Assembly (NCBI RefSeq): GCF_039652555.1
Contig: NZ_JBDJAF010000007.1
Coordinates: 19,664 to 83,663 of the forward strand
Origin: Parafrigoribacterium mesophilum
Lineage (GTDB): Bacteria; Actinomycetota; Actinomycetes; Actinomycetales; Microbacteriaceae
Length of the DNA: 64,000 bases
Direction: 5' to 3'
In this document: in pieces, positions 1 through 9,363 of the stretch
Position numbering within the stretch: the first letter of the stretch is position 1
How the letters are laid out: the number at the start of each line of letters is the position of its first letter
Program-made: the position numbers and the translations under genes
The notes under the pieces: model-generated
Databases searched by the model: none
Seen by the model: only the letters and a program-made list of their open reading frames with translations
What the model was told of the DNA's origin: nothing

Positions 1-1221
1 ACCGATCCGCCGTACTACGACAACATCGGGTACTCGGACCTGTCCGACTTCTTCTACGTCTGGATGCGCCGCTCTCTGCGCCCGATTCAGCCGAAGCTGC
101 TCGGAACGATGCTCGTTCCAAAGGCTGAGGAGTTGGTCGCGAACCCATACCGACATCGGAGTACGGAAGGAGCCAAGGCCTTCTTTGAGGCGGGGTTCGA
201 GCACGTCTTCGCTCACGCCCGCGAGAGCGCATCCGAAGACTACCCGATCGCCGTTTACTACGCCTTCAAGCAGTCCGAGACTGATGAAGGTGGCGAGGCG
301 TCGACAGGCTGGGAGACCATTCTTAGTTCGATGGTTCGCGCGGGCTGGTCGGTCACGGCGACGTGGCCGGTGCGCTCAGAGCGTGGCGGTCGCATGATCA
401 GTGTCGGAACGAATGCGCTCGCTTCTTCCGTAGTTCTTGCGCTTCGCCCTCGCCCATCGGACGCCACGGTCACTGACCGCCGCGGTTTCATCGCTGCGAT
501 GAAACGTGAGCTCGGCCCGGCGCTTCGTGAGCTGCAGCAGGGAGGCATTGCCCCTGTCGACCTGCCACAGTCGGCGATCGGGCCGGGAATGGCGGTGTTC
601 TCCCGCTATGCAAAGGTCATCGAATCGGACGGCTCGGAGATGACCGTTCGCTCTGCACTCGCCCGGATCAATGAGGTTCTCGACGAGCTTCTCACCGAAC
701 AGGAAGGCGACTTCAACCCGACGACGCGCTTCGCGATCGCCTGGTATCGCGGCAACGGCTACGAAGCTGGCGCATTCGGCGACGCCGAGAATCTCGCACG
801 CGCCCGGGCTACTGCCGTGGCAGCGATGGAACGTAGCGGTATCCTCACTGCTCGGGCTGGCAAGGTGCAGCTCTACCGCCCAGGGGACCTGTCCGGGGAC
901 TACGACGTGGCGATGGATCGGCACACAAGCGCGTGGGAGGCGCTGCAGCACACCATCCGCATCCAAGAGTCAATGGGCATCCCCGCCGCAGGTGCATTCC
1001 TACACGAGGCGAGCCGTCGCACAAATGGTCCAGTCGACCTAGATCTCGTGAAGCAACTGGCTTACCTACTCTTCCAGGTTGCCGAGAAGAACGGCTGGAC
1101 GAAGGACGCCATCTCGTTCAACGGCATCGCCACCTCCTGGTCAGAGCTGCTCGACTCCGGGCGGACTTCTGCACACGTAAGCACCGCGGCGACCCTCGAC
1201 TTTGACGCACTCGCGGAGTAG
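1..1221 (+). CDS. DUF1156-type adenine-specific DNA methyltransferase, C-terminal part
   Basis: The reading frame is open from base 1, so the N-terminus lies outside the window; 406 residues are visible. The first visible residues are TDPPYYDNIGYSDLSDFFYVW, abbreviated here as the DPPY motif IV of N6-adenine methyltransferases followed by the YSDLSDFF block typical of COG1743/DUF1156 proteins. A later stretch (GWSVTATWPVRSE, about residue 115) matches the TATWP segment of the same family. Proteins of this family are usually 900-1000 aa, so more than half is missing. It is followed at 120 bp by an orphan gene and then a DUF499 ATPase on the same strand; DUF1156 and DUF499 genes commonly occur together in predicted defence islands. 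Probable role: modification enzyme of a DNA-based defence system. Family assignment is firm, the biological role is inferred. Confidence 0.85.
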   Translation, partial: TDPPYYDNIGYSDLSDFFYVWMRRSLRPIQPKLLGTMLVPKAEELVANPYRHRSTEGAKAFFEAGFEHVFAHARESASEDYPIAVYYAFKQSETDEGGEASTGWETILSSMVRAGWSVTATWPVRSERGGRMISVGTNALASSVVLALRPRPSDATVTDRRGFIAAMKRELGPALRELQQGGIAPVDLPQSAIGPGMAVFSRYAKVIESDGSEMTVRSALARINEVLDELLTEQEGDFNPTTRFAIAWYRGNGYEAGAFGDAENLARARATAVAAMERSGILTARAGKVQLYRPGDLSGDYDVAMDRHTSAWEALQHTIRIQESMGIPAAGAFLHEASRRTNGPVDLDLVKQLAYLLFQVAEKNGWTKDAISFNGIATSWSELLDSGRTSAHVSTAATLDFDALAE

Positions 1222-1340
1222 CGATGGCGATACGTGACGCGGACCGCAAGCTGCCGTGGGGGCGCGCACACAACCGGTGCGCCCCACTTGGCTCATGAGG
1301 TTCCAGGGCACGGTCAGCAGCAAACAAGTGGGCGGCTTCG

Positions 1341-2267
1341 ATGACTGAGCCCCGAAACCTGTTGAAGGGCTGGTGCACTATAGGTCGGTCCTTCTCAGAA
1401 GGGCTGCGAGAGTTCGGTGATGATTCGCGTATCCAGAGTCTGGACGCGCATCTCAAGTCGCTCACCGGGCTCCGGTCGGGCGAGCCTGGTGCAGCATGGG
1501 CGCTCGCCGCACACACGGGGCTTTGGCCAGAGCCACGCGACGGGGCTGAACGCGGCCAGCGGCTGATCGACTTCGTGCTATGGGGAGAGGGCGACCATCT
1601 GGAAGCCGCCGAGGTCATGCAGACGACTGACCGTGAGTTCATGCGCCGACTTCGGACAATGAGCGACGCCATTGTTCCCGCCGTCCACGCGGCGTACAGC
1701 GGAACACGTTCCTGGGGGCTCCAGTTCGAGCGTTTCGTCGAGCTACCGTCGAGCAACCGCGACCTCCAGCGGCAGGTGTCTATCTGGGCAGAGGCGCTTA
1801 GGACCGCCGACCCGGAGGCCGGTGCCATAGAGTTAAGGCAGGGGCTTAGCGCCTGGCCGTTCAGCGATGAGAGACCCGCTGGTGTCTACTTCAGTAGCGC
1901 CAACGCAGAGGTTGGCGAGCGTCCGGAGACGCCCTACCTGGACCGCCTCTCTGAGTACCTCGCCACCGACAGCAACATCGCGCGACACGTCGAGAAGCTG
2001 AGTGCTGAAAGCACGACGCTCGGTGCTCGCCGCACCCATCTGTATCTACCAATCGCCGCGAGCGGCGAGAACGGTGATCTGTTGGCACTGTCTCCGAGCC
2101 TCTTTACTTGGGGCACGTTCACACCGCTTGAGGGCATCACCGACCTATGGCTTGCGAATGGCCTTGAAGTCTTCCACTGGTCAGCAGAGACCGGCTGGGT
2201 CTATCACCCAGATACGGACGAGAGTGCGGAAAACGCTCGCGCCCACCGTGCCGGGCCGAACTCCTAG
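1341..2267 (+). CDS. hypothetical protein between methyltransferase and DUF499 ATPase
   Basis: 308 aa, ATG start, with only a weak purine tract (GGGCGG) upstream. I do not recognise a family. It is a soluble, acidic protein without membrane segments. The C-terminal third (around residues 225-290: THLYLPIAASGENGDLLALS, then WLANGLEVFHWSAETGWVYH) reads as an ordered beta-rich domain. It sits between the DUF1156 methyltransferase (119 bp upstream) and the DUF499 ATPase (81 bp downstream) on the same strand, where related loci often carry a small accessory protein (for example DUF3780), but it does not look like DUF3780 to me. Probably a specificity or accessory subunit of the same system, by position only. 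Confidence 0.7.
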   Translation: MTEPRNLLKGWCTIGRSFSEGLREFGDDSRIQSLDAHLKSLTGLRSGEPGAAWALAAHTGLWPEPRDGAERGQRLIDFVLWGEGDHLEAAEVMQTTDREFMRRLRTMSDAIVPAVHAAYSGTRSWGLQFERFVELPSSNRDLQRQVSIWAEALRTADPEAGAIELRQGLSAWPFSDERPAGVYFSSANAEVGERPETPYLDRLSEYLATDSNIARHVEKLSAESTTLGARRTHLYLPIAASGENGDLLALSPSLFTWGTFTPLEGITDLWLANGLEVFHWSAETGWVYHPDTDESAENARAHRAGPNS

Positions 2268-2348
2268 CTTCCGCCACGCCGACCAAGCCCCCGACGTTCG
2301 GCCGATGTCCGCTGCCCTCGGTAGCCTGGGGAGTCAGGAGGCTTTCTA

Positions 2349-5300
2349 GTGGCGACATCAAATCGTGACCGCATCGGGCGGATGTTCGAGATCCTTGCGG
2401 AGGCGCTCGACCCCTTCATTGCAGAGGTGCTGGAGCCGCAGATCGGTGATTCCGATTGGGCGCTGGTGGTCAAGCTCGCCGACGAGGAGAAGGGCATTAC
2501 CGGCAAGGCACACAGCCGGGAAGACCCTGCCATGCAGCTTCGGATTCTGACCGAGGGCCTAACGGGCCGGGTGAAGAAGGGCTGGTACCCGTTCAAGGGC
2601 GTCGTCACCCGCGAGCACGAGGCGTATGCGAGCCTGCTACGCGAGACGCGGAACCAGTGGGCGCACAACGCGTCCTTCGATGACGACGCGGCGCTGCGGG
2701 CGCTCGACTATGCCCGGCTGCTGCTGTCCGCGGTGGGGCAGGCGCATGCGGCCGACAAGGTGGACGCTATCCGGCTCGACCTGCGGCGGATCGCCACGGG
2801 CAAGCAGGACTCACGTGCGCTGAAGTCCTCAACCGTGGTGCCCGGCGCGTCGGGGCTGGCCCCGTGGCGGCAGGTGCTGAAGCCGCGCGACGAGGTGGCG
2901 ACAGGCAACTTCCAGTCCAGCGAGTTCGCCGCCGACCTCTACAAGGTCGCACGCGATCCCGCGGCGACGAGCGGGGAGTATTCCGATCCGGCGCAGTTCT
3001 TCGCCCGCACCTACCTCACCGAGGGTCTGCGCGACCTCATCGGCCGCGCGGTGAAGCGCCTGGCCGGGGATGCGAACGCCTCGCCCGTGGTGAATCTCCA
3101 GACCAACTTTGGTGGCGGCAAGTCGCACTCGATGCTGGCGCTGTGGCACCTGGCCGGCGGTCTGCCGCTGAGCCGGTTCCCGCAGGAGGCGCAGGAGCTG
3201 CTGACGGCGAACGGCTACCCCGTGGTGGGCATCACCGCGCGTCGGGTCGCGCTGGTCGGCAACCACTTCGCGCCGCAGGGCGAGACGAAGGACGACGGCA
3301 CCCGCGTGAATACGCTGTGGGGTGAGCTGGCGTGGCAGCTCGGCAGGCGCGAGGCGTATGAGATTGTCAAGCAGCATGACGAGAAGCGCACCAACCCGGG
3401 CGCTGACCTGCACAAGCTGTTGCATAAGTACGCTCCGGCAGTCATCCTGATCGACGAGTGGGTGGCCTATGCGAGACAGCTCTACGGCCGCGAGGACCTC
3501 GCGGGTGGCACGTTCGACACGCAGTTTACGTTCGCACAGTCGCTGACCGAGGCTTCGAAGTCGATACCCGGCATTCTGCTCGCGATCTCGATCCCCGCTT
3601 CACACGACGCGGACGACAGCGGTGAGTATGCAGGTGCGGCCGAGGAAGTTGGCGGCTCGAACGGTATGGAAGCACTTAAGCGCCTCCAGAATGTCGTGCG
3701 GAGAGTCGCCGACCAGTGGCGGCCAGCGTCGAGTGACGAGGCGTATCGCATCGTCAAGCAGCGGCTATTTGAGTCCGAGGATGCGCGGGCGCTTGCACAG
3801 ATCGCTGCGACGGCCAGGGCCTTCAGCGACTTCTACGTGGCGAATGCGGGCGAGTTCCCCAAGGAGGCCCGCGACCCTCAATACGCCCGGCGTATCCAGC
3901 AGACTTATCCTCTGCATCCCGAGCTGTTCGACCGGCTCTACGAGGACTGGTCGTCTCTGGAGCGGTTCCAGCGCACGCGTGGCGTGCTGCGCCTGATGAA
4001 CGCAGTGATTCATGCCCTGTGGGTCGGCGAAGATCAGGGACCTCTCATCCTGCCTGGCTCGATCCCGCTGTCGGTTGCCTCCGTGAATGCCGAGCTGACG
4101 CAGTACCTCCAAGACTCGTGGAAGGCCGTCATTGATGCGGACGTCGATGGGTTGAACTCAGAACCGGCTCGCATTGACAACGAGAAGCCCGTGCTCGGTC
4201 AGCGGTCAGTGACGAAGCGACTCGCTCGCACCGTATTCTTCGGTGCCGCGCCCACGATCGGCACAGCCCACATGGGCATCGACACTCAGCGCGTTTTCCT
4301 CGGCGCGGCGGTACCCGGCGACATCGTCGGCAACTTCCATTCCGCGCTCACTCAACTCGGTGACCGCACGACTTACTACTATTCAAGCGCGGGCAAGCAC
4401 TGGTATGACACCCAGGCGAACGTCACGCGTCGCGCGAAGGACGCCGCTGACGCGCTCCATCAGGAAGATGTGTGGGCCGAGGTCGTCAAACGGCTCCGCG
4501 CTGAGGAGCGGACCCGGAGCGACCTCGCCGGTATCCATGTCGGACCAACCGACTCGGGGGACATCCCAGATACCGAGCAAGCGAGACTCGTCATCCTCCA
4601 CCCGCGCTATTCGCACAAGGGTAAGAAGGGTGATTCACCCGCGATCGGCTTTGCACGCCAGGCCACCGAACGCCGCGGCACAGCGAATCGGACGAACCGG
4701 AACATGGTTGTCTTTCTCGCGCCAGACGAGGACCGCCTCGCCGAACTCGATCAGGCGACTCGATCTTTCCTTGCGTGGAAAGAGATCGTCGGCAAATCGA
4801 ACGAGCTAAACCTCACGCCGCAGCAGCTTGCTCAGGCGCAGGAAAAGCGGGACCAATTTGGCCGCACCGTCGATGACCGGCTCGCACTGACCTACCAGTG
4901 GGTGCTCAACCCAGTCGCGCCCGACCCCAGCTCACCATTCGAGATCGAGATCGTCAGGGCTGAGGGGCAGACGGGTTCGCTCGCCGAACGTGTTGCAAAG
5001 AAGCTTGGCAGCACGGGCGCCTACAGCGTCCAGCACGCCGCCCGATCGATCCGGTTCTCGCTCGACACGAAGGTCCCGTCGGCATGGTCAGCGGGGCACG
5101 TCTCAGTCGGTGCGCTGTGGGGGCTTTATGCGCAGTATCCCTACATGCCGCGGCTCCGCTCGCGAGAGGTGCTGATCGACGCCCTCGACAACCAGCCGTT
5201 GCTTTGGCAGAGCGAAGGCTTCGCGCTGGCTGAGTCCTACGATGAGGCTGCCGGTAGTTATGTCGGTCTCTGGTTGCCCGGTGAGACGGGTCGTGCAGCA

Positions 5301-5720
5301 ATTTCGGATGCAACTCTCATCGTGAAGCCTGAGCTGGCCGAGGCGCAGCGGGCGGCCGACCTGCTCGCGACAGCGACTGCGCCTGGCGGTGACCCTGCTA
5401 ACAGCGACACGGGCGAAGGCACCGGCGCATCGTCGCCTGCCACGGGACCGGCATCTACGACAACGACGACACTGCCGAAGAAACCAGTCGCTACGCGCTA
5501 TGTCGGGAGCGTACCGATCAACGCTGAGCGCTACTCCGCGGACTTCGCCAAGATCGCCACCGAGATACTCGCAAACCTCGCAGCGTCCGGCGCGAAGCTG
5601 TCGATCTCGTTGTCGATCGATGCGGTTCACCCTTATGGGTTCAGCGAGCAGCAACTCCGAACCATCCGCGAGAACGCCGGAACGCTGAAGTTCACGACAA
5701 ACGAGTTCGAGGCGGAGTGA
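2349..5720 (+). CDS. Swt1-type HEPN / DUF499 AAA-like ATPase
   Basis: 1123 aa, GTG start supported by an AGGAGG seven bases upstream. The N-terminal ~130 residues (IGRMFEILAEALDPFIAEVL, then EHEAYASLLRETRNQWAHNA with the RNxWAH core) match the Swt1-like HEPN domain. A DUF499 (COG1483) ATPase module follows: Walker A NFGGGKSHSMLAL near residue 255, Walker B AVILIDEWVAYARQL near residue 365. A low-complexity Thr/Ala/Pro linker (about residues 1015-1050) precedes a compact C-terminal domain. DUF499 proteins pair with DUF1156 methyltransferases in predicted defence islands (COG1483 with COG1743). HEPN domains in defence systems are often RNases; the RNxxxH-like signature RNQWAH is visible. Probably the motor/effector of the locus; activity not demonstrated. 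Confidence 0.85.
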   Translation: MATSNRDRIGRMFEILAEALDPFIAEVLEPQIGDSDWALVVKLADEEKGITGKAHSREDPAMQLRILTEGLTGRVKKGWYPFKGVVTREHEAYASLLRETRNQWAHNASFDDDAALRALDYARLLLSAVGQAHAADKVDAIRLDLRRIATGKQDSRALKSSTVVPGASGLAPWRQVLKPRDEVATGNFQSSEFAADLYKVARDPAATSGEYSDPAQFFARTYLTEGLRDLIGRAVKRLAGDANASPVVNLQTNFGGGKSHSMLALWHLAGGLPLSRFPQEAQELLTANGYPVVGITARRVALVGNHFAPQGETKDDGTRVNTLWGELAWQLGRREAYEIVKQHDEKRTNPGADLHKLLHKYAPAVILIDEWVAYARQLYGREDLAGGTFDTQFTFAQSLTEASKSIPGILLAISIPASHDADDSGEYAGAAEEVGGSNGMEALKRLQNVVRRVADQWRPASSDEAYRIVKQRLFESEDARALAQIAATARAFSDFYVANAGEFPKEARDPQYARRIQQTYPLHPELFDRLYEDWSSLERFQRTRGVLRLMNAVIHALWVGEDQGPLILPGSIPLSVASVNAELTQYLQDSWKAVIDADVDGLNSEPARIDNEKPVLGQRSVTKRLARTVFFGAAPTIGTAHMGIDTQRVFLGAAVPGDIVGNFHSALTQLGDRTTYYYSSAGKHWYDTQANVTRRAKDAADALHQEDVWAEVVKRLRAEERTRSDLAGIHVGPTDSGDIPDTEQARLVILHPRYSHKGKKGDSPAIGFARQATERRGTANRTNRNMVVFLAPDEDRLAELDQATRSFLAWKEIVGKSNELNLTPQQLAQAQEKRDQFGRTVDDRLALTYQWVLNPVAPDPSSPFEIEIVRAEGQTGSLAERVAKKLGSTGAYSVQHAARSIRFSLDTKVPSAWSAGHVSVGALWGLYAQYPYMPRLRSREVLIDALDNQPLLWQSEGFALAESYDEAAGSYVGLWLPGETGRAAISDATLIVKPELAEAQRAADLLATATAPGGDPANSDTGEGTGASSPATGPASTTTTTLPKKPVATRYVGSVPINAERYSADFAKIATEILANLAASGAKLSISLSIDAVHPYGFSEQQLRTIRENAGTLKFTTNEFEAE

Positions 5721-5812
5721 CTAATTGTGGCCGTAGCTCGCGAACGAGTATGTCAATACTGGAACAGCAATTATCCGTTACTTAGGTCCGCTCGGAGACT
5801 GGTCATGTTCTC

Positions 5813-5998
5813 CTAGATCAGCTTTTGGAATCGCTCTGGTGAAATGCCCGATTCCTGGGCGACACGGACGGTGAACTCGTTTACCGTGCGATCGGTTTCG
5901 ATGAAAACTTCACGCGTCTCATAAAGCTCCGCCAGCATCGTTCCCGTCCAGCAATAGTCATGAACGCGGCCGCCTTCTTCCGAAAGAAGCTCATCCAA
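5813..5998 (-). CDS. small hypothetical ORF coupled to the helicase gene
   Basis: 61 aa from a TTG start that overlaps the last 8 bases of the upstream helicase gene, an arrangement typical of translational coupling. The peptide is acidic and looks protein-like (starts MDELLSEEGG, ends SGISPERFQKLI), with no family I recognise. No independent ribosome site is obvious beyond the helicase tail. It could be a real accessory subunit or a remnant of a longer C-terminal gene, since the sequence after it (5721-5812) holds nothing recognisable. Confidence 0.4.
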   Translation of the reverse strand: MDELLSEEGGRVHDYCWTGTMLAELYETREVFIETDRTVNEFTVRVAQESGISPERFQKLI

Positions 5999-8639
5999 CT
6001 TCTTCGTTTGGGCGCAGCTTCGAAAACAGGCGCTGTCGCTCCGCCTCGACGATTTCTCTGACTAGTTCGGCCTCGGAAACATCGAACGCTTCGGGCGCAA
6101 TCTGGGCCGTCTCGCTGATCGCGACGAAGTCATCGAACAGTTCCTTCTTCTTCGCCAAGATTTGGGTGACCCGTAGGTCGACACCTTCCTCGGAAAGCAG
6201 CCGATGGACCTGAACGGACCGCAACTGGCCCATTCGTCGCGCCCGGGCGATTGCCTGCCACTCCGTTGTCGGCTTGAGTTGCGGCTCGCAAATCACGACG
6301 ACCGATGCGGCCTGGATGTTGAGACCGATGCCTCCAGCGATGATCTGGGCGACGAGCACAGCTCCAGATTCCGCAGCAGAAAAGTCGTCGACCAGTGTTT
6401 GCCGTTTCACGGCCGGGACCGATCCCGTCAGCGGCCCGAACACACTGCCGGACAATGCACCCACGACCTCGTTAAGGACGCTCAGGTAATTCGAGAAGAC
6501 GATCACCTTCCGGTTGTTGTCCTGGGCCTCGTCTACGATCTCGATCAAGCGTTGGAGCTTCTCGGAGTCCATGCCTTGAAGCATCGCCGCTTGCCGCATG
6601 GCCTGGAAGTTGCCGGAGTAGACGGCATTCCTGTACGTGGCTCTGTCTGCGGCCGACATTGGCAGCCATTCTTCCACCTCGACCAGTTCAGGAAGCTCAG
6701 TGAGCACGTCTTCCAGGTTGCGGCGGAGGTAGACCGGGGCGACCTGCTGACGAAACAGCCGCGGGCGGAGGTCGGTCGCGTCGACCACGAGGTCCGGTCG
6801 GATGTAGTCAACGAGGTTGCGGAACTCTTCGACCCGGTTCTCCAGCGGGGTACCAGTGAGCAGGATTGCGCGCTCTGCCTTTTCGATCACTCGAGAGCTT
6901 CGCTGGGCGCGTAGCGTCCGGGGGTTCTTGATGTAGTGCGCTTCGTCAAAGATCACACAGGCAAGCTCGTTAACCAGGGCGAGGTGTAATTCGAGCCAGC
7001 CAAGGGATTCGTAGGTCGTGACGGCGATGCCGCCTAATCGCCGCCAACTCCGCAGGGCGGCGTCCCGTCCGGATCCATGCAGCCGGTGCGCTCGGAGAGT
7101 CGACTTCGCCTGGATCTCTCGCATCCAATTCGTCACGACTGCTGCTGGGCAGATGACCAGGGCATGTTGTGAGCCCTTTGTGCGCAGGTGCGCCACGGCG
7201 GCGAGCGCCTCGATGGTCTTGCCGAGGCCCATCTCGTCGCCGATGATGACCTTGCGCTGAACGAGTGCGAATCGTGCCGCAAAGCTTTGGTATCCGCGAA
7301 GCGACACGGCAAGGTGCTCGGTTTCCAGCTCTAGTTCACGGATGGCCGCGACTACATCCTCCGGCAACCCTCCGATGACGGCATCTTCGTCCTCGGTGAG
7401 GAACCCCAGCTCTTGAAGCATCGCGAAGTAGTCGGCCGGGCGGGCCAGAAAGTCCTGCCACGGGTCTCGCGGTGCGGCACCCGCAACCGAGGCAGAGATC
7501 GCCTGTGCACGGCGGACAACAGATTCGACGGCATCTACGAACGCAGCGTGATCCGAGAGCGCCGAGATAATAACCAGGTGCATGACGTTGCTGTCCAGCG
7601 CATTCGCCAGCGGGGTGAGTGCTTCGGCGCGGGCCAGGTCGGCCGTAGCGTTCTTCGTCTTCCGCGTAGCGTCCCAGATCCCGAGGTGTCTGACCAACGC
7701 GAGAGTCCGAGCTGTCGGGCTCTTAATATCGATGCGCACCGGCATCTCGTCGTACGTCGTCTGCCAGAGTGTTTGAGCTGCGCCCCGGATACGGCGAGCA
7801 GTGGTTGCGCCAATCCCCTGGAGTAATGAGAGTTGTGTTGCGTAGGTGAAGACGTCCTGAACCGTCGTGAACCCCGCGTCCGCCAGCGGCGCGATGCGAA
7901 TGCGCTCCCTTGTGGCGTCCTTCAACCGCTCGATTGGCATCTCGGCGATCACGCGCTGGACCTCGGCCTTACGAAGCGCGACGCCGGCATCAACGGCCTG
8001 CTGTCGGAACTTTGCTTCCCTGGTCAGGTCGTCTTGGATTGTCTTGACCGCACCGGGAAGCGCTGACGTGACGGCGCTCGGAAGCAGTTGTGGTGCGCCG
8101 AGGCCGACTATCTCCGTGACGAGACCAACGGACTCCGAGAGTGCCGCGGCGACATCAATCGGGAACGGGTCACGAGACCGATCGTCGGTGCGAGACAGGA
8201 TCGCGGGGACGCCTGCCGAGCGGCCCCAGGCAGCGAAGTCGGATAGGTAATGGCCGGCGTGCTCTCCCTTCTCGCGCACCTTGCTGCTACTAAAGAGTCG
8301 TCGAAGTCCGTACAACGCCCTGACGTCGCGCAGCGCGGTCGGGATTTCAGTGACCAGCTGTTGCAACGTTTTGGTTTCTTCCGGGGTCAGCAACGGGAGT
8401 AGTACGCGGAGGGCGAGCAAGCCGAACTGCTGGCTGTCGCTCTGGCGAACAGGAAGCACACTCCAGTGGCGCTCGCCATGCAGCTTTACGTCAACAATGC
8501 GTGACTTGATCGAGGCTGTTGCGCTGTCGGCCTCGGCTTGAACCCGAGAACGGTATGTCGTCACCTCCTGCGCGTGCTTCGCCCACTCCGAGACCTCATC
8601 CAATTCCGGACGCAGTCTGTGGAGTTCGTCGCGGATCAT
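5991..8639 (-). CDS. SNF2-family DEAD/DEAH helicase-like ATPase with HhH domain
   Basis: 882 aa. Helicase motifs appear in order: Walker A GDEMGLGKTIEAL (about residue 470), DEAH motif IFDEAHYIKN (about 565), motif III LTGTPLENRVEEF (about 595), motif V IIAGGIGLNIQAAS (about 765) and motif VI QAIARARRMGQ (about 795). This order and the LENR signature define SNF2-like double-stranded DNA translocases. The N-terminal half carries a helix-hairpin-helix (LSLLQGIGATTARRI, about residue 275), a DNA-binding element. The gene converges on the DUF499 ATPase with ~90 bp between their ends, and lies in the same tRNA-bounded island. It may be part of the same defence system or an independent neighbour; it replaces the DEAD/PLD helicase seen in some DUF499-DUF1156 loci. 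Confidence 0.85.
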   Translation of the reverse strand: MIRDELHRLRPELDEVSEWAKHAQEVTTYRSRVQAEADSATASIKSRIVDVKLHGERHWSVLPVRQSDSQQFGLLALRVLLPLLTPEETKTLQQLVTEIPTALRDVRALYGLRRLFSSSKVREKGEHAGHYLSDFAAWGRSAGVPAILSRTDDRSRDPFPIDVAAALSESVGLVTEIVGLGAPQLLPSAVTSALPGAVKTIQDDLTREAKFRQQAVDAGVALRKAEVQRVIAEMPIERLKDATRERIRIAPLADAGFTTVQDVFTYATQLSLLQGIGATTARRIRGAAQTLWQTTYDEMPVRIDIKSPTARTLALVRHLGIWDATRKTKNATADLARAEALTPLANALDSNVMHLVIISALSDHAAFVDAVESVVRRAQAISASVAGAAPRDPWQDFLARPADYFAMLQELGFLTEDEDAVIGGLPEDVVAAIRELELETEHLAVSLRGYQSFAARFALVQRKVIIGDEMGLGKTIEALAAVAHLRTKGSQHALVICPAAVVTNWMREIQAKSTLRAHRLHGSGRDAALRSWRRLGGIAVTTYESLGWLELHLALVNELACVIFDEAHYIKNPRTLRAQRSSRVIEKAERAILLTGTPLENRVEEFRNLVDYIRPDLVVDATDLRPRLFRQQVAPVYLRRNLEDVLTELPELVEVEEWLPMSAADRATYRNAVYSGNFQAMRQAAMLQGMDSEKLQRLIEIVDEAQDNNRKVIVFSNYLSVLNEVVGALSGSVFGPLTGSVPAVKRQTLVDDFSAAESGAVLVAQIIAGGIGLNIQAASVVVICEPQLKPTTEWQAIARARRMGQLRSVQVHRLLSEEGVDLRVTQILAKKKELFDDFVAISETAQIAPEAFDVSEAELVREIVEAERQRLFSKLRPNEEVG

Positions 8640-9277
8640 GCTGGTATCGTTCGCAATCGTCAGGTGATGGTCGGGCCCTCAAACGCTATTGGTAAGTACC
8701 CCTCAACGTTGGCGCCTAGCCGTATCGTAGCGACCGGCTGCGGGGAAGGAACCGCACCGTACTGAGGCTCATCGCATCGTGTCGTCGAATTTCGACAGGA
8801 CAACGGGCCTGAGCCGCTCACTGCAGCGGGAAGGTACACGAAGTCAGTGCCGCTCCTTGGCCGGCGTGACCACTGCGTGCCGGCCGTGGAAATCATCGCC
8901 GAGTCCAGAACTTGTGCAAGCCAAAACTGATTCCTCAGTACGGCATCCGGCTTGTCACTATCCACGGCCAAAGTTCGTCGAGGGGAGCCTAACAAGAGGA
9001 TTCGTGATTGCAACGTGTCGTCCCGCCATCTTTCGACGGCTTAGAGATGGTCAGGCGAGGTAAACTGACACCACCAAATGGGATGTACTTTCCGTCGGGC
9101 GATGATGCACCGAAGATCGCAGCTACACCTGTTTTCCCATCGAATTCATTCGTGACTACCCCGGATCGAGCATTTATAATCGGAGGAAGCGAACCGCCCG
9201 GTTCTCTGTCAACATAAGGGAACCCGCGAGTAGCCGAGACAGCCGGTTGGGATTCGAAAGAACATGAGGAATCCACG
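8640..9277. other. 638-bp gene-free stretch at island edge
   Basis: It holds the promoter region of the helicase gene and then nothing I can defend as a gene. Several unsupported reading frames of 60-117 codons overlap on both strands, none with a family signature or a convincing ribosome site. By position it would be where the end of an integrated element decays. Confidence 0.5.
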
Positions 9278-9308
9278 GGGTCGCAGGTTCAAATCCTGTC
9301 AGCCCGAC
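9278..9308 (+). repeat. tRNA 3'-end fragment (island attachment site copy)
   Basis: The sequence contains a complete T-arm: stem GCAGG, loop TTCAAAT, stem CCTGT, followed by a seven-base acceptor strand CAGCCCG and discriminator A. No 5' half of a tRNA precedes it: the bases upstream do not supply D-arm, anticodon arm or a matching CGGGCTG. GTCGCAGGTTCAAATCCTGT is the usual T-arm of actinobacterial tRNA-Pro, so the parent is probably a tRNA-Pro gene left of the window. A tRNA 3' fragment followed directly by a terminator is what integration of an element into the tRNA gene leaves at its far end, so the sequence to the left is island and that to the right is host or an older element. Confidence 0.75.
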
Positions 9309-9328
9309 CGCGGCCGCACGAAACCGCG

Positions 9329-9363
9329 AAGTCCCGGAAACTGAAGGGTTTCCGGGACTTTTT
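9329..9363 (+). terminator. Rho-independent terminator of the displaced tRNA gene
   Basis: A perfect 13-bp stem (AAGTCCCGGAAAC at 9329-9341 against GTTTCCGGGACTT at 9348-9360) with a 6-nt loop and a following T run. It lies 20 bp after the tRNA fragment, as expected for the original tRNA terminator. Confidence 0.85.

Noticed and set aside
5721..5812. Possible terminator between convergent genes
   Set aside because: No stem longer than 5 bp with a T run could be found.
8660..9276. Open frames of 95-117 codons on the minus strand
   Set aside because: They overlap each other and plus-strand frames, have no ribosome site or family signature, and lie in an element edge where such frames are expected by chance.
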